Of a stretch of 58,352 bases of DNA, positions 41,574-50,733 are shown one piece after another. The notes below the pieces were generated by a model, which did not search any database, was not told where the DNA came from, and saw only the letters and a list, made by a program, of their open reading frames with translations. The stretch covers positions 1-58,352 of the forward strand of contig JAQGIF010000263.1 of the NCBI GenBank assembly GCA_028291345.1, written 5' to 3'. The first letter of the stretch is position 1; each line of letters begins with the position of its first letter. The translations under genes and the position numbers were made by a program. The stretch comes from Rhodospirillales bacterium (lineage in GTDB: Bacteria; Pseudomonadota; Alphaproteobacteria; BOG-932; Roseiterribacteraceae).

Positions 41574-42923
41574 ATGATCAAAACACGGCTTCTGGTTGCG
41601 GCCTGCGTGCTTGCCGCCGCAATGGCGCGGCCCGCCGCAGCCTATTCAACCGAAGGGCCGGTCTGGCAGAGCGGAACGACGACCTTCAACTCGTTCATGC
41701 CGAACATGAGCCTGATCTACTCGACCGACGTCTCGCTCTCAATTGCGAGCTGGAACAATGTCTCAGGATTCAAGTTCGTCGATACCGGCAATTCGGCGGA
41801 CCCTTGCAACAATAGCGGGCCGAACGGCGCGACTTTCGGTTCCACCGATTGCGGGAGCGCTTTCGGCGCGACCACCTTGGCAGTGACGACCTATACGACC
41901 ACCGGGCGCGGTTTTTTCATCCATGCGGGGATAGTCTTTAACTCCAGCACCCCGTTCGGCAGCTATGACGGCCCATTGCGGGCGAATGTGGATTTTAAGC
42001 GGGTCGCGCTCCACGAACTCGGCCACGTGCTGGGGCTGGACCACGAAACCGATCCCAATATACCGGCGATCATGGCCCCCAATGTCAGCAACCTCTATCA
42101 GTTGCAGTCAGATGATATCGCCGGGGCCGTGTCTCTTTACGGCCAGCGCGCCTTCTCGAGTGTGTACCCTATCGTGTCGGCCATCCTGCCCTCCAGCCGA
42201 TCGGTCCGCGTGAACGCCACGGCCACTGCCTTCGCGACGATCATCAATACCGGATCGCAGCCCGCGACGAGCTGTGCGATCGCCCTGGCGACCCCGATCG
42301 GCGCGACATTCAGCTATCAAACGACCAGCGCGGCGACCAACCAGCCGATCGGGGCGCCGAACACACCGGTCAACATAGCGGGAAACGGGTCGCAGAGCTT
42401 TATAATCAGCGTGACGCCGACGGCGCCCCTGAGCGCGATCGATGTCGCGTTCACGATGCAATGTACCAACACATCGGTCGCCTCAAGCACGACGGGACTC
42501 AACACGCTGTTGCTGTCGGCTTCGACGACACCGGTGCCTGACATCGTCGCGCTTGCCGCGACCAAGCGTAGCGATGGCTATGTCGGCGTCATCACCGGCA
42601 CGGGCGCGTTTGCCGTGGCGACGGTCAATCTAGGGGCAACCGGCGATCTGATCGTTTCCGCCGATACGGGTTCATCGACAGTGCCGGTGTCGATGATGCT
42701 GTGCCAGACGGATCCAGTGTCCGGTCAATGCATCTCGCCGATCGTGACTTCGCTCCCCGTGACAATCACGACGAATGCCACGCTGACATTCGCGGTCTTC
42801 GTCACCGCAAACGCCTCCTTTACACCGGACCCGGCGAACAAGCGGATATTCTTGCGGTTCCGGGACAACCCGGGCGGTGTGACCCGAGGCGCAACGAGTG
42901 TGGCCGTCAGCAACGCTGAATGA
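41574..42923 (+). CDS. Secreted matrixin-type (M10) zinc metalloprotease
   Basis: 449 residues with a Sec signal peptide (about 1-23). The zinc-binding motif HELGHVLGLDH (H147, H151, H157) is followed by the Met-turn AIMAPN (M167), which defines metzincins of the matrixin type. The catalytic domain is about 25-190. Residues 195-449 form Thr/Ser/Ala-rich beta-sandwich domains (repeats of TATAFATIINTGSQPATSCAI type), likely for attachment or substrate binding. No calcium-binding RTX repeats are present, unlike serralysins. Transcribed with the preceding secreted protein. Confidence 0.85.
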   Translation: MIKTRLLVAACVLAAAMARPAAAYSTEGPVWQSGTTTFNSFMPNMSLIYSTDVSLSIASWNNVSGFKFVDTGNSADPCNNSGPNGATFGSTDCGSAFGATTLAVTTYTTTGRGFFIHAGIVFNSSTPFGSYDGPLRANVDFKRVALHELGHVLGLDHETDPNIPAIMAPNVSNLYQLQSDDIAGAVSLYGQRAFSSVYPIVSAILPSSRSVRVNATATAFATIINTGSQPATSCAIALATPIGATFSYQTTSAATNQPIGAPNTPVNIAGNGSQSFIISVTPTAPLSAIDVAFTMQCTNTSVASSTTGLNTLLLSASTTPVPDIVALAATKRSDGYVGVITGTGAFAVATVNLGATGDLIVSADTGSSTVPVSMMLCQTDPVSGQCISPIVTSLPVTITTNATLTFAVFVTANASFTPDPANKRIFLRFRDNPGGVTRGATSVAVSNAE

Positions 42924-43024
42924 TCCGCCGGCGCGCTCAGTAACTTTCGCTGCCGCCGCCCCCCGGCTATACACTGGCCGTTCCAACCGGTCGCGAAACC
43001 CCCAAGCCACGGACGAAACCGCTG

Positions 43025-43849
43025 ATGGCCTTAACTTATCCTGAAATCGACCCCGTCGCGATCAGACTGGGACCGCTGGCGATCCGCTGGTACGGGCTGG
43101 CCTATATTACCGGGCTGGTGCTCGGCTGGCGCTATACCGTCTGGCTGGCCCGGCAGAAGCGGTTCAACGGCCCGGATAGCCGGCCCACCGCCACCGACCT
43201 GGACGATTTCCTGTTTTGGGCGATGGCCGGCGTCCTGATCGGCGGGCGGCTGGGGATTGTCCTGTTCTATAAGCCCCATGAATATTTCGCCGATCCCGTG
43301 AGTATTCTGAAAATCTGGGAAGGCGGCATGTCTTTCCATGGCGGTATGCTGGGCGTCGTCGTCGCGTTGATTCTGTTTGCCCGGCGCCGGCACATCGAAC
43401 TGCTCAAGATATCGGACCTGGTCGCCTGCGCCGCGCCGATCGGTCTGTTCTTCGGCCGTCTGGCGAATTTCGTGAATGGCGAGCTGTGGGGGCGGGTCAC
43501 CGATTCGCCACTGGGCATGGTGTTCCCGACCGGCGGCCCCGAACCGCGCCATCCCAGCCAGCTTTACGAGGCGGCGTCCGAGGGCGTGATCCTGTTCTTG
43601 GTACTGGCGATCTTGGCGCAGCAGCCGGCCATTCGGCGCCGCCACGGACTGCTGACCGGACTTTTCCTGGTCGGCTATTCCATCGCCCGTTCCACCTGCG
43701 AGTTGTTCCGCGAACCCGATTCCTATCTGGGCTTTATCGTCGGCGGCATCAGCATGGGGCAGATTCTGTCTTTTCCCATGCTGCTCGTCGGCCTGGGCCT
43801 AGTGATCTATGCGACCCGCAGGCCGGTGCGGGCAGCCGTCCAACCTTGA
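43025..43849 (+). CDS. lgt: Prolipoprotein diacylglyceryl transferase
   Basis: 274 residues, seven membrane helices. The Lgt signature GRLANFVNGELWGRVTDSPLGMVFP is complete (essential Asn and Arg), and SFHGGMLGVV carries the catalytic-region His. Lgt transfers diacylglyceryl from phosphatidylglycerol to lipobox cysteines, as in the MlaA lipoprotein encoded at 47190. The stop overlaps the TTG start of the next gene (TTGA). Confidence 0.94.
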   Translation: MALTYPEIDPVAIRLGPLAIRWYGLAYITGLVLGWRYTVWLARQKRFNGPDSRPTATDLDDFLFWAMAGVLIGGRLGIVLFYKPHEYFADPVSILKIWEGGMSFHGGMLGVVVALILFARRRHIELLKISDLVACAAPIGLFFGRLANFVNGELWGRVTDSPLGMVFPTGGPEPRHPSQLYEAASEGVILFLVLAILAQQPAIRRRHGLLTGLFLVGYSIARSTCELFREPDSYLGFIVGGISMGQILSFPMLLVGLGLVIYATRRPVRAAVQP

Positions 43850-44961
43850 ATCCGCTCGCCGCGCGCCTTGCCAGACGCATCGTCCGTGGCGGACCGATCA
43901 CCGTCGCCGACTATATGGCGGCGGCGCTGACCGATCCCGATCACGGCTTTTACCAGCGGGCCGATCCGCTCGGGTCCGGTGGGGACTTCACGACTGCGCC
44001 CGAGATCAGCCAGCTTTTCGGAGAGTTGATCGGCGCATGGCTGATCGATTGCTGGACGCAAAGCGGCCGGCCGGCCAAGGTGAATCTCGTGGAGCTGGGT
44101 CCCGGGCGCGGCACGCTGATGGCCGACGCCTTGCGCATCGGCCGGCAGATGCCCGATTGGCTGAACGCCATCGAACTTCACCTGGTCGAGATCAATCCCG
44201 CGCTTCGCAAACTCCAGCTCGAGGCGCTGTCGCCCTATGGGCCGCAGTGGCACGACAGTCTTGGCACCCTGCCGCAGGATGGGCCGGTCATGCTGGTGGC
44301 AAACGAGTTCTTCGATGCGCTGCCGATCCGGCAACTCGTCTTTTGGGACGGGACGTGGCGCGAACGGCTGGTGGACTGGACGGCGGAGGCCGGGTTTTTT
44401 TTCGCGATCTCGCCAAAGCCGAGTTCGCTGGCATTTCTGGTCCCAGCCGGCCTTTTCGCCGAACAGGGCAGCCTCTACGAGCTGTCGCCGACCGTCATCG
44501 CCGTCGGCACCGAAATCGCACAGCGGATCGCCGCCCAAGGGGGTGCCGCGCTGCTGATCGATTACGGAAAAACGGAAAGCGGGCTCGGCGAATCACTGCA
44601 GGCGGTGAAGGCGCACAGAATGGTCGCGCTCCTGGACGATCCCGGCAACGCCGACGTGTCCGCCCATGTGGATTTCAGCGTGCTGCGCCGGCTTGCGGAT
44701 GACGCCGGGGCGCGGCCCGCCGGACCTGTGACACAGGGCGAATTTCTCAACGCGCTCGGGATCGGCGTGCGCCTCGAACGGCTAAAACGCGACCTGCCTA
44801 CCGGCGAATCAGACGATACCGCGGCTGCGCTCGATCTGGCGGTCCAGCGGCTGACCATGCCGGCGGCCATGGGGCGGCTATTCAAGGCGCTGGCGATCAC
44901 ATGCCCCGCAATCGTTCCCGCGGGATTCGTGCCCACCGCATTTGGGCCGCCCTCATCTTAG
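43846..44961 (+). CDS. SAM-dependent methyltransferase of the MidA/NDUFAF7 family
   Basis: 371 residues from an apparent TTG that overlaps the lgt stop by 4 bases. The signature is YMAAALTDPDHGFYQRADPLGSGGDFTTAPEISQLFGELIGAWLIDCW, then ELGPGRGTLMADALRI (SAM-binding GxG) and PVMLVANEFFDALPIRQLVF. In animals NDUFAF7 methylates an arginine of complex I subunit NDUFS2. The bacterial homologue's target is unproven, though alphaproteobacterial complex I is a natural candidate. The lgt-MidA order is common in alphaproteobacteria. Confidence 0.88.
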   Translation: MNPLAARLARRIVRGGPITVADYMAAALTDPDHGFYQRADPLGSGGDFTTAPEISQLFGELIGAWLIDCWTQSGRPAKVNLVELGPGRGTLMADALRIGRQMPDWLNAIELHLVEINPALRKLQLEALSPYGPQWHDSLGTLPQDGPVMLVANEFFDALPIRQLVFWDGTWRERLVDWTAEAGFFFAISPKPSSLAFLVPAGLFAEQGSLYELSPTVIAVGTEIAQRIAAQGGAALLIDYGKTESGLGESLQAVKAHRMVALLDDPGNADVSAHVDFSVLRRLADDAGARPAGPVTQGEFLNALGIGVRLERLKRDLPTGESDDTAAALDLAVQRLTMPAAMGRLFKALAITCPAIVPAGFVPTAFGPPSS

Positions 44962-44971
44962 CGCAGACGGC

Positions 44972-45160
44972 CTAGCGGTTATTCTTCAGCCGCTTATCCG
45001 TGTCCGGGTTCTTAACCCGTCCCTGGCCGCCGTGCTGTATATTCGAGCGGGCGCCAGAATTTTTCGACGTCCCGTTCTCGCGGTTGTGTTTCAGGCGTCC
45101 ATCGGATTGCGGGTTGCGAACGGCACCCCTATGTCCGGGTGATGATGATGTATTTGGCAT
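44972..45160 (-). CDS. Small basic protein with two copies of an NPxxDxRLKxNR motif
   Basis: 62 residues from MPNTSSSPGH, with GAGG about 6 bases before the ATG. Two copies of a motif, VRNPQSDGRLKHNR (about 14-27) and VKNPDTDKRLKNNR (about 49-62), frame a Gly/Ser/Asn-rich centre. The make-up is strongly hydrophilic and disordered, like small stress or KGG-type proteins. It is convergent with the MidA gene (10 bases) and divergent from the PgeF gene. I recognise no named family. Confidence 0.6.
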   Translation of the reverse strand: MPNTSSSPGHRGAVRNPQSDGRLKHNRENGTSKNSGARSNIQHGGQGRVKNPDTDKRLKNNR

Positions 45161-45310
45161 GCTGATCCTCGGCGTTTGCATGTCGGTTAGCGCGATCAAT
45201 CTCGCTATAGATAAACCGCCCAGATTTCGGGCAGTTCCCTGGCCCTCCTGACCGCGGTTGTGCAGGTGGCTGTTGTTAATTACGCGCGCGACTGAAGTGG
45301 ATTTCACGCT

Positions 45311-46072
45311 ATGATAAAATCTGGGGTGATCGGTTCCGCCGACGGTCTTCGCCACGGGTTCTACACCCGCCAAGGGGGCGTCAGCACGGGTCTCTATACC
45401 TCGCTCAATTGTGGACTCGGGTCGGCCGACGATGCCGGCAATGTGGCGGAAAACCGGGCGCGTTGCGCGGAAACGCTGGGTGTCGGAGCGGGGGCGCTGG
45501 TCACCGCCTTTCAAGTGCACGGCACGACAGTGACTGACGTGGCCGTGCCCTGGAGCGAAACCGCGCGGCCCAAAGCGGACGCCCTTGTGACATCCCGTCG
45601 CGGCATCGCCATTGGCATTCTAACCGCGGATTGTACACCTGTGCTGCTGGCCGATCGTGAGGCCGGCGTCATCGCGGCGGCGCATGCCGGCTGGAAGGGC
45701 GCTAAGGCCGGCGTGATCGATGCCGTCGTCGCGGCGATGATCCGACACGGCGCGAGCGCGACGAATATCGTGGCCGCGATAGGCCCGACGATCGGCGCCG
45801 CTTCTTATGAGGTCGGCCCGGAATTCCGGCGGGCTTTCCTTGATGACGATCCGGCGGCCGACCGTTTTTTTAGCACGGGCTCGGACGGGAGGCCGCATTT
45901 CGACCTGCCCGGGTTCGTGGCTGGGCGCCTTGGAATGTTGAACCTCGCCGCCATAGACGTGATAGCCGCCGATACCTACGCCGATGCAGAACGATTCTTC
46001 AGCTACCGCCGGTCGTGCCATGCCGGCGAAGGCGATTACGGCCGGCAATTATCAGCGATTGCCCTGGCCTGA
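45311..46072 (+). CDS. pgeF: Polyphenol oxidase / purine nucleoside-type multicopper oxidase PgeF (YfiH)
   Basis: 253 residues. The Cys/His metal and catalytic site is in FQVHGTTVTDV, GILTADCTPVLLADREAGVIAAAHAGWKGAKAG, and the C-terminal FFSYRRSCHAGEGDYGRQLSAIAL. This is the laccase_domain (YfiH) family. Members act on peptidoglycan-related or purine nucleoside substrates, and earlier work called them laccases. The ATG is 150 bases from the small repeat protein's start, so promoters are divergent. It is followed by prs on the same strand. Confidence 0.88.
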   Translation: MIKSGVIGSADGLRHGFYTRQGGVSTGLYTSLNCGLGSADDAGNVAENRARCAETLGVGAGALVTAFQVHGTTVTDVAVPWSETARPKADALVTSRRGIAIGILTADCTPVLLADREAGVIAAAHAGWKGAKAGVIDAVVAAMIRHGASATNIVAAIGPTIGAASYEVGPEFRRAFLDDDPAADRFFSTGSDGRPHFDLPGFVAGRLGMLNLAAIDVIAADTYADAERFFSYRRSCHAGEGDYGRQLSAIALA

Positions 46073-46158
46073 CCGGGATTCACAAAATGGACACTGGCGT
46101 GGCGGCGCATCCGGCTTTATGGTCGCCGGCTCAGTCCCGCCGCTCGGCCCGATAATCC

Positions 46159-47094
46159 ATGAAGCTACTCTCCGGAAATTCCAATAAACCGCTCGCCGAA
46201 GCGATTGCCGCCGAGCTGGGCGTGCCGCTGACGAAGGCCAATATCCAGCGCTTCGCCGACCTGGAGGTCTTCGTCGAAATTCTGGAGAATGTCCGCGGCG
46301 AAGACGTCTTCCTGATCCAGTCGACCTCGTTTCCCGCCAACGACAATCTGATGGAGCTGCTGGTCACGATCGACGCGCTGAAGCGCGGGTCAGCGAGGCG
46401 CATCACCGCGGTTCTGCCCTATTTCGGCTATGCCAGGCAGGACCGGAAGACCGGACCACGCACGCCGATCTCGGCCAAGCTGGTCGCCAATCTGATCACC
46501 GTCGCCGGGGCCGACCGGGTTCTGACGATGGATCTGCATGCCGGCCAGATCCAGGGATTTTTCGATATTCCGACCGACAATTTGGTGGCCGCGCCGGTGT
46601 TCGTCGCGGACATCAAGAGGCATGCGGCGGGCTATGCCACGCCGATCATCGTGTCTCCGGATGTCGGCGGCGTCGTGCGCGCCCGCGCGCTAGCCAAGCG
46701 CCTGGATGCGGACCTCGCCATCATCGACAAGCGCCGCGAGCGGGCGGGGGTGTCGGAAGTCATGAATATCATCGGGGACGTCGATGGGCGCGCCTGCATC
46801 CTGGTCGACGATATCGTCGATTCGGCCGGTACGCTGTGCAACGCGGCGGTCGCGCTCGCCGAAGCGGGGGCAAGCTCGGTTCGCGCCTATACCACCCATG
46901 GTGTCTTGTCGGGCGGAGCCGTGGCCCGCATCGCCGCCGCTCCGATGGTCGAACTAGTGACGACCGACAGCATCCAGGCGACCGAAGCCGTGGCGAAAGC
47001 CGGTTCCATCCGTCAATTGACTGTCGCCCCTCTGATCGCCGAAGCGATCCTGCGGATCACCGAGGAACGCTCGGTCTCGAGTCTGTTCGACTGA
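46159..47094 (+). CDS. prs: Ribose-phosphate pyrophosphokinase
   Basis: 311 residues, intact. [38 protein letters not shown], the flexible catalytic [40 protein letters not shown], and the PRPP-binding loop [18 protein letters not shown] are all present. Prs makes PRPP for nucleotide, histidine and tryptophan synthesis. It is followed by a hairpin terminator. Confidence 0.96.
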   Translation: MKLLSGNSNKPLAEAIAAELGVPLTKANIQRFADLEVFVEILENVRGEDVFLIQSTSFPANDNLMELLVTIDALKRGSARRITAVLPYFGYARQDRKTGPRTPISAKLVANLITVAGADRVLTMDLHAGQIQGFFDIPTDNLVAAPVFVADIKRHAAGYATPIIVSPDVGGVVRARALAKRLDADLAIIDKRRERAGVSEVMNIIGDVDGRACILVDDIVDSAGTLCNAAVALAEAGASSVRAYTTHGVLSGGAVARIAAAPMVELVTTDSIQATEAVAKAGSIRQLTVAPLIAEAILRITEERSVSSLFD

Positions 47095-47101
47095 GCGAAA
47101 A

Positions 47102-47128
47102 AGGATCGGCCTGCGCGAGACCGATCCT
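47102..47128. terminator. Hairpin after prs
   Basis: AGGATCGG pairs with CCGATCCT across an 11-base loop, 8 bases after the prs stop, followed by CATTTCACC. The gap lies between convergent prs and mlaA, so it may serve both. Confidence 0.5.
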
Positions 47129-47189
47129 CATTTCACCTTACGGCTATTTTTTCCGTCAGGCTCTTTTTGCCTTTCGGCCGATTTTTTCG

Positions 47190-47975
47190 TTAAGGATGGG
47201 CGTCCGTGTTGGCGGGAACGTCATACAGGCTCTCGTCCGAGCCGGGAGCCTGCCCCAGATCGAACCGACGATTCTGGCGGTAGGAGCTGCGCAGGAACGC
47301 ATAGAAATCGAGTGAGGTTTTCTTGGCCTGCTCGTAATCGGCCACCTTGGTCGACAGCAGATCGATACCCTTGCCGAAAGCGACACCGAACTGCTCCGGA
47401 TAGGTCGTGTAGAGAACCCAACCCCAGGGATCGGCCACGCCGTCCACCGCCGTTCCGACGGTGTCGCGCGGATTGCTGGGCCCGAACAGCGGTAGGACCA
47501 GATATGGCCCTTCGCCCACGCCGTATGTATACAGCGTTGCACCGAAATCCCCAGCCTTTGGTTCCTGGATGTTATTATGGGACGCTACGTCGATGAGACC
47601 TCCGAAGCCGAAGATCGTGTTGACCACAAACCGCGCCGCCGTGGTGCCGGCCGACGAGAGATCGCCCTGCAGGCCCTTGTTCATGAAGACGATGGGTTCG
47701 TTCAGATTGTCGATGACATTATGAATGCCGGTGCGCGCCGGGGCCGGCAGATCGTTGTAACCCTTCGCGATCGGGAACAGGACGTAGGTATAGGCCTTGT
47801 CGTTGAAATCGAAGATCGCCCTGTTCATCGGCTCGAGCGGATCGTTCGTCTGGTCGAACGCAGCGCGCTGGGCAGGATCGGTCGGCGGCGTGGCGCAGCC
47901 GGCGAGCAACATGGGCAAGGACGCGGCAAGCACGACGGTCGCGCGCATTGCGGTGGAACTTATAAATTCATTCAC
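47190..47975 (-). CDS. mlaA: MlaA (VacJ) outer-membrane lipoprotein
   Basis: About 261 residues from a GTG (47973-47975) with AGGAG upstream; the drawn ORF runs to 48035. The lipoprotein signal ATVVLAASLPMLLAGC ends at a lipobox Cys. The MlaA fold starts FDQTNDPLEPMNRAIFDFNDKAYTYVLFPIAKGYNDLPAPARTGIHNVIDNLNEPIVFMNKGLQGD. MlaA moves stray phospholipids from the outer leaflet of the outer membrane into the Mla pathway. Its place just upstream, divergent from hpnI, fits joint control of outer-membrane lipid order with hopanoids. Confidence 0.9.
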   Translation of the reverse strand: MNEFISSTAMRATVVLAASLPMLLAGCATPPTDPAQRAAFDQTNDPLEPMNRAIFDFNDKAYTYVLFPIAKGYNDLPAPARTGIHNVIDNLNEPIVFMNKGLQGDLSSAGTTAARFVVNTIFGFGGLIDVASHNNIQEPKAGDFGATLYTYGVGEGPYLVLPLFGPSNPRDTVGTAVDGVADPWGWVLYTTYPEQFGVAFGKGIDLLSTKVADYEQAKKTSLDFYAFLRSSYRQNRRFDLGQAPGSDESLYDVPANTDAHP

Positions 47976-48097
47976 TACTAAATGCTCCTCAACAATATGC
48001 GGTGGCGGTCGGTGAAACCCCTGTCGCCCCAGCACCCAACGTCTAAGATGGTACGTTTGTTCTGTTTGCCCGGATTTAATGCCCCATTGCGGTAAAA

Positions 48098-49270
48098 ATG
48101 ATACTATTTCTTAGAATTTGCACAATTTTGTCATGGCTTTTCATCGCATCCGCCGTTCTTGGATCATTGTATCAGCTACTGGCTGCCTATGCCGTCCGGC
48201 GTTTTGCCGCGCAGCCTGTGCCGAAGCCCGAGGCGAGGCCGCCGGTTACGCTGCTGAAGCCTCTATGCGGCGACGAGTCGGGACTATACCAGAATCTCCG
48301 ATCGTTCTGCGAATTGGACTATCCGGACCTGCAGATTGTCTGCGGCGTGCGCCAACCGGATGATCCGGCGATCGGCGTGGTTCGCAAGCTGCAGGCCGAC
48401 ATGCCGCATGTCGATCTCGTGCTTATCTCGAATCCGGCCCTGTATGGAACCAATTACAAGGTCAGCAATCTGATCAATATGATGACGGTCGCCAAGCATG
48501 ACGTGCTGGTGATGTCGGACAGCGATATGCTGGTCGAGTCCGCCTATCTCGACGCGGTTGTCGGCACATTACAGCGCCAGGGTGCGGGGCTGGCGACCTG
48601 TCTCTATATCGGCAGGCCGATCACCGGCCTGTGGTCGGCCATCGGCGCGGCAGGAATCAATTTCTGGTTCCTGCCTTCAGCCACCGTTTCGAAGCTGCTG
48701 GGGGGGAAGAACGGCTGCTACGGCGCGACCATCGCGATCCGCCGTTCGACCTTGGAGCGCGTGGGTGGTTTTGCCGCGCTCAAGAACCAGCTCGCCGACG
48801 ACTACGCGCTGGGCGCCCTTGTCGAGCGCGGGGGCGAAGATGTCGTCGTCGTGCCCTATTTTCCGTCCACGATCGTGGACGAGCCGAGTTTTCGGGCGCT
48901 TTTCCGCCACGAACTGCGTTGGGCGCGGACAATTCGCAATACCGCGCCCGCCGGCTTTGCAGGCTCGGCCATAACCCATCCGCTGCCATTGGCGCTGCTG
49001 GGTGCGATTCTGGGATCGGTTGCCCGTGTGCCTTGGCAAATGCTATTATTGCCATTGGTGCTAGCCGGTCTTTGTCGCTTTGCGCTGGTTGCCAGCGTAT
49101 TCGGCGCAGTCGCGGCGCCAAAACCACGCTGGTGGCTTTTATTGCCGCGAGACGTGCTATCATTGGCGATTCTCGTCCTCGCGTATTTTGGACGATCGGT
49201 ATCTTGGCGCAACAGCGCCTTCCGTGTGGACAGCGTCGGCGCGCTGTCCGAAGAGACAGATGGAATCTAG
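48098..49270 (+). CDS. hpnI: Hopanoid-associated glycosyltransferase HpnI
   Basis: 390 residues of the ceramide glucosyltransferase (GT21) family. Membrane helices lie at the N-terminus (about 3-30) and near the C-terminus (about 290-360). Catalytic landmarks are VMSDSDMLVE (D,D), QLADDYALG and HELRWARTIR, the D1, D2, D3, (Q/R)xxRW pattern. In Burkholderia, HpnI adds a GlcNAc to bacteriohopanetetrol. It heads a hpnI-hpnJ-hpnK set with only 3 bases before hpnJ, diverging from mlaA. Confidence 0.88.
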   Translation: MILFLRICTILSWLFIASAVLGSLYQLLAAYAVRRFAAQPVPKPEARPPVTLLKPLCGDESGLYQNLRSFCELDYPDLQIVCGVRQPDDPAIGVVRKLQADMPHVDLVLISNPALYGTNYKVSNLINMMTVAKHDVLVMSDSDMLVESAYLDAVVGTLQRQGAGLATCLYIGRPITGLWSAIGAAGINFWFLPSATVSKLLGGKNGCYGATIAIRRSTLERVGGFAALKNQLADDYALGALVERGGEDVVVVPYFPSTIVDEPSFRALFRHELRWARTIRNTAPAGFAGSAITHPLPLALLGAILGSVARVPWQMLLLPLVLAGLCRFALVASVFGAVAAPKPRWWLLLPRDVLSLAILVLAYFGRSVSWRNSAFRVDSVGALSEETDGI

Positions 49271-49273
49271 CGC

Positions 49274-50710
49274 ATGATGAAGACCCTGTTCCTCCAGCCG
49301 CCCTCGTTCGACGGGTTCGACGGCGGCGCCGGTTCCCGTTACCAGGCGCGCCGCGAAATCAAATCCTTCTGGTTCCCGACCTGGCTGGCCCAGCCCGCTG
49401 CCTTAGTTCCTGGGTCGAAGCTGATCGACGCACCGCCCGCCAAGCTGGGCATGGACACGGTGCTGCCGATGGCCAAGGATTACGAGATGGTCGTCATCCA
49501 CACCTCGACCCCGTCCTTCGCCTCGGACGTCAAGGTCGCGCAGGCGATGAAGGACACCAACCCGAACCTGAAGATCGGCTTCGTAGGCGCCAAGGTCGCG
49601 GTCGATGCCGAGGGTAGCCTGAAGAACGGCGCACCGATCGATTTCGTCGCCCGCAACGAGTTCGACTTCACTCTGCTGGACGTCGCCGAGGGCAAGGATT
49701 TCAGCGGTATCGACGGCATCAGCTTCCGCAATGAATCCGGCGTGATCGTCCATAACAAGGACCGCGCCATGATCGAAAACATGGACGATTTGCCGTTTGT
49801 AACCGAAATCTATAAGCGCGACCTGAAGATTGAAGATTATTTCATCGGCTATCTGAAGCATCCGTACGTGTCGATCTATACGGGGCGCGGCTGCAAGTCG
49901 CGCTGCACCTTCTGCCTGTGGCCGCAGACGGTCGGCGGCCATCGCTACCGCACGCGCAGCGTCGGCCATGTCGCGGAGGAAATCCGGCTGGCCAAAAGCT
50001 ATTTCCCGCAGGTGAAGGAATTCTTCTTCGACGACGACACCTTCACCGACGATCTGCCGCGCGCCGAAGCCATCGCCAAGGAATTGGGCAAGATGGGCAT
50101 TATGTGGTCATGCAACGCTAAGGCCAACGTACCGCGCGAGACCCTCAAGGTGCTGCGCGACAACGGCCTACGCCTGCTACTGGTCGGCTACGAATCCGGG
50201 AACCAGCAGATCCTTTACAACATCAAGAAGGGCATGCGGATCGAGGTAGCGAAGAAGTTCACCAAGGATTGCCACGAATTGGGCATCCAGATCCACGGCA
50301 CCTTCATCATGGGCCTGCCGGGTGAAACCCAGCAGACGATCGAGGAAACGATCAAGTTCGCCACCGAGATCAACCCGCACACCCTGCAAGTTTCGCTGGC
50401 AGCGCCCTATCCGGGCACGTTCCTGTATAATCAGGCGGTCGAGAATAACTGGCTGGACGCGGCGCATGCCGAGCTGATCGACGATCACGGTGTCCAGATG
50501 GCGCCGCTGCATTACCCGCATCTGTCGCACACCGAAATCTTCAATTCTGTCGAGACCTTCTATCGCCGATTCTATTTCCGCGCGCCCAAGATCGCCTCGA
50601 TCGTCGGCGAGATGGTGCGCAGCCCGGACATGATGAAACGGCGGCTGCGCGAAGGCGTCGAGTTCTTCCAGTTCTTGCGGGAACGCAAGGGCGGCGTCGC
50701 GCAACACTGA
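49274..50710 (+). CDS. hpnJ: Hopanoid radical SAM protein HpnJ
   Basis: 478 residues. The N-terminal B12-binding-like domain (about 1-165) is followed by the radical SAM core with the [4Fe-4S] motif YTGRGCKSRCTFCLWPQ (C207, C211, C214). HpnJ turns the glucosaminyl head group into the cyclitol ether of bacteriohopanetetrol, probably by radical ring contraction. It has the hallmark FDDDTFTDDLPRAEAIAKELGK and FIMGLPGETQQTIEETI of the B12-binding radical SAM group. Immediately downstream of hpnI. Confidence 0.92.
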   Translation: MMKTLFLQPPSFDGFDGGAGSRYQARREIKSFWFPTWLAQPAALVPGSKLIDAPPAKLGMDTVLPMAKDYEMVVIHTSTPSFASDVKVAQAMKDTNPNLKIGFVGAKVAVDAEGSLKNGAPIDFVARNEFDFTLLDVAEGKDFSGIDGISFRNESGVIVHNKDRAMIENMDDLPFVTEIYKRDLKIEDYFIGYLKHPYVSIYTGRGCKSRCTFCLWPQTVGGHRYRTRSVGHVAEEIRLAKSYFPQVKEFFFDDDTFTDDLPRAEAIAKELGKMGIMWSCNAKANVPRETLKVLRDNGLRLLLVGYESGNQQILYNIKKGMRIEVAKKFTKDCHELGIQIHGTFIMGLPGETQQTIEETIKFATEINPHTLQVSLAAPYPGTFLYNQAVENNWLDAAHAELIDDHGVQMAPLHYPHLSHTEIFNSVETFYRRFYFRAPKIASIVGEMVRSPDMMKRRLREGVEFFQFLRERKGGVAQH

Positions 50711-50733
50711 ACGGCTGAAACGGTCGACGGGGA

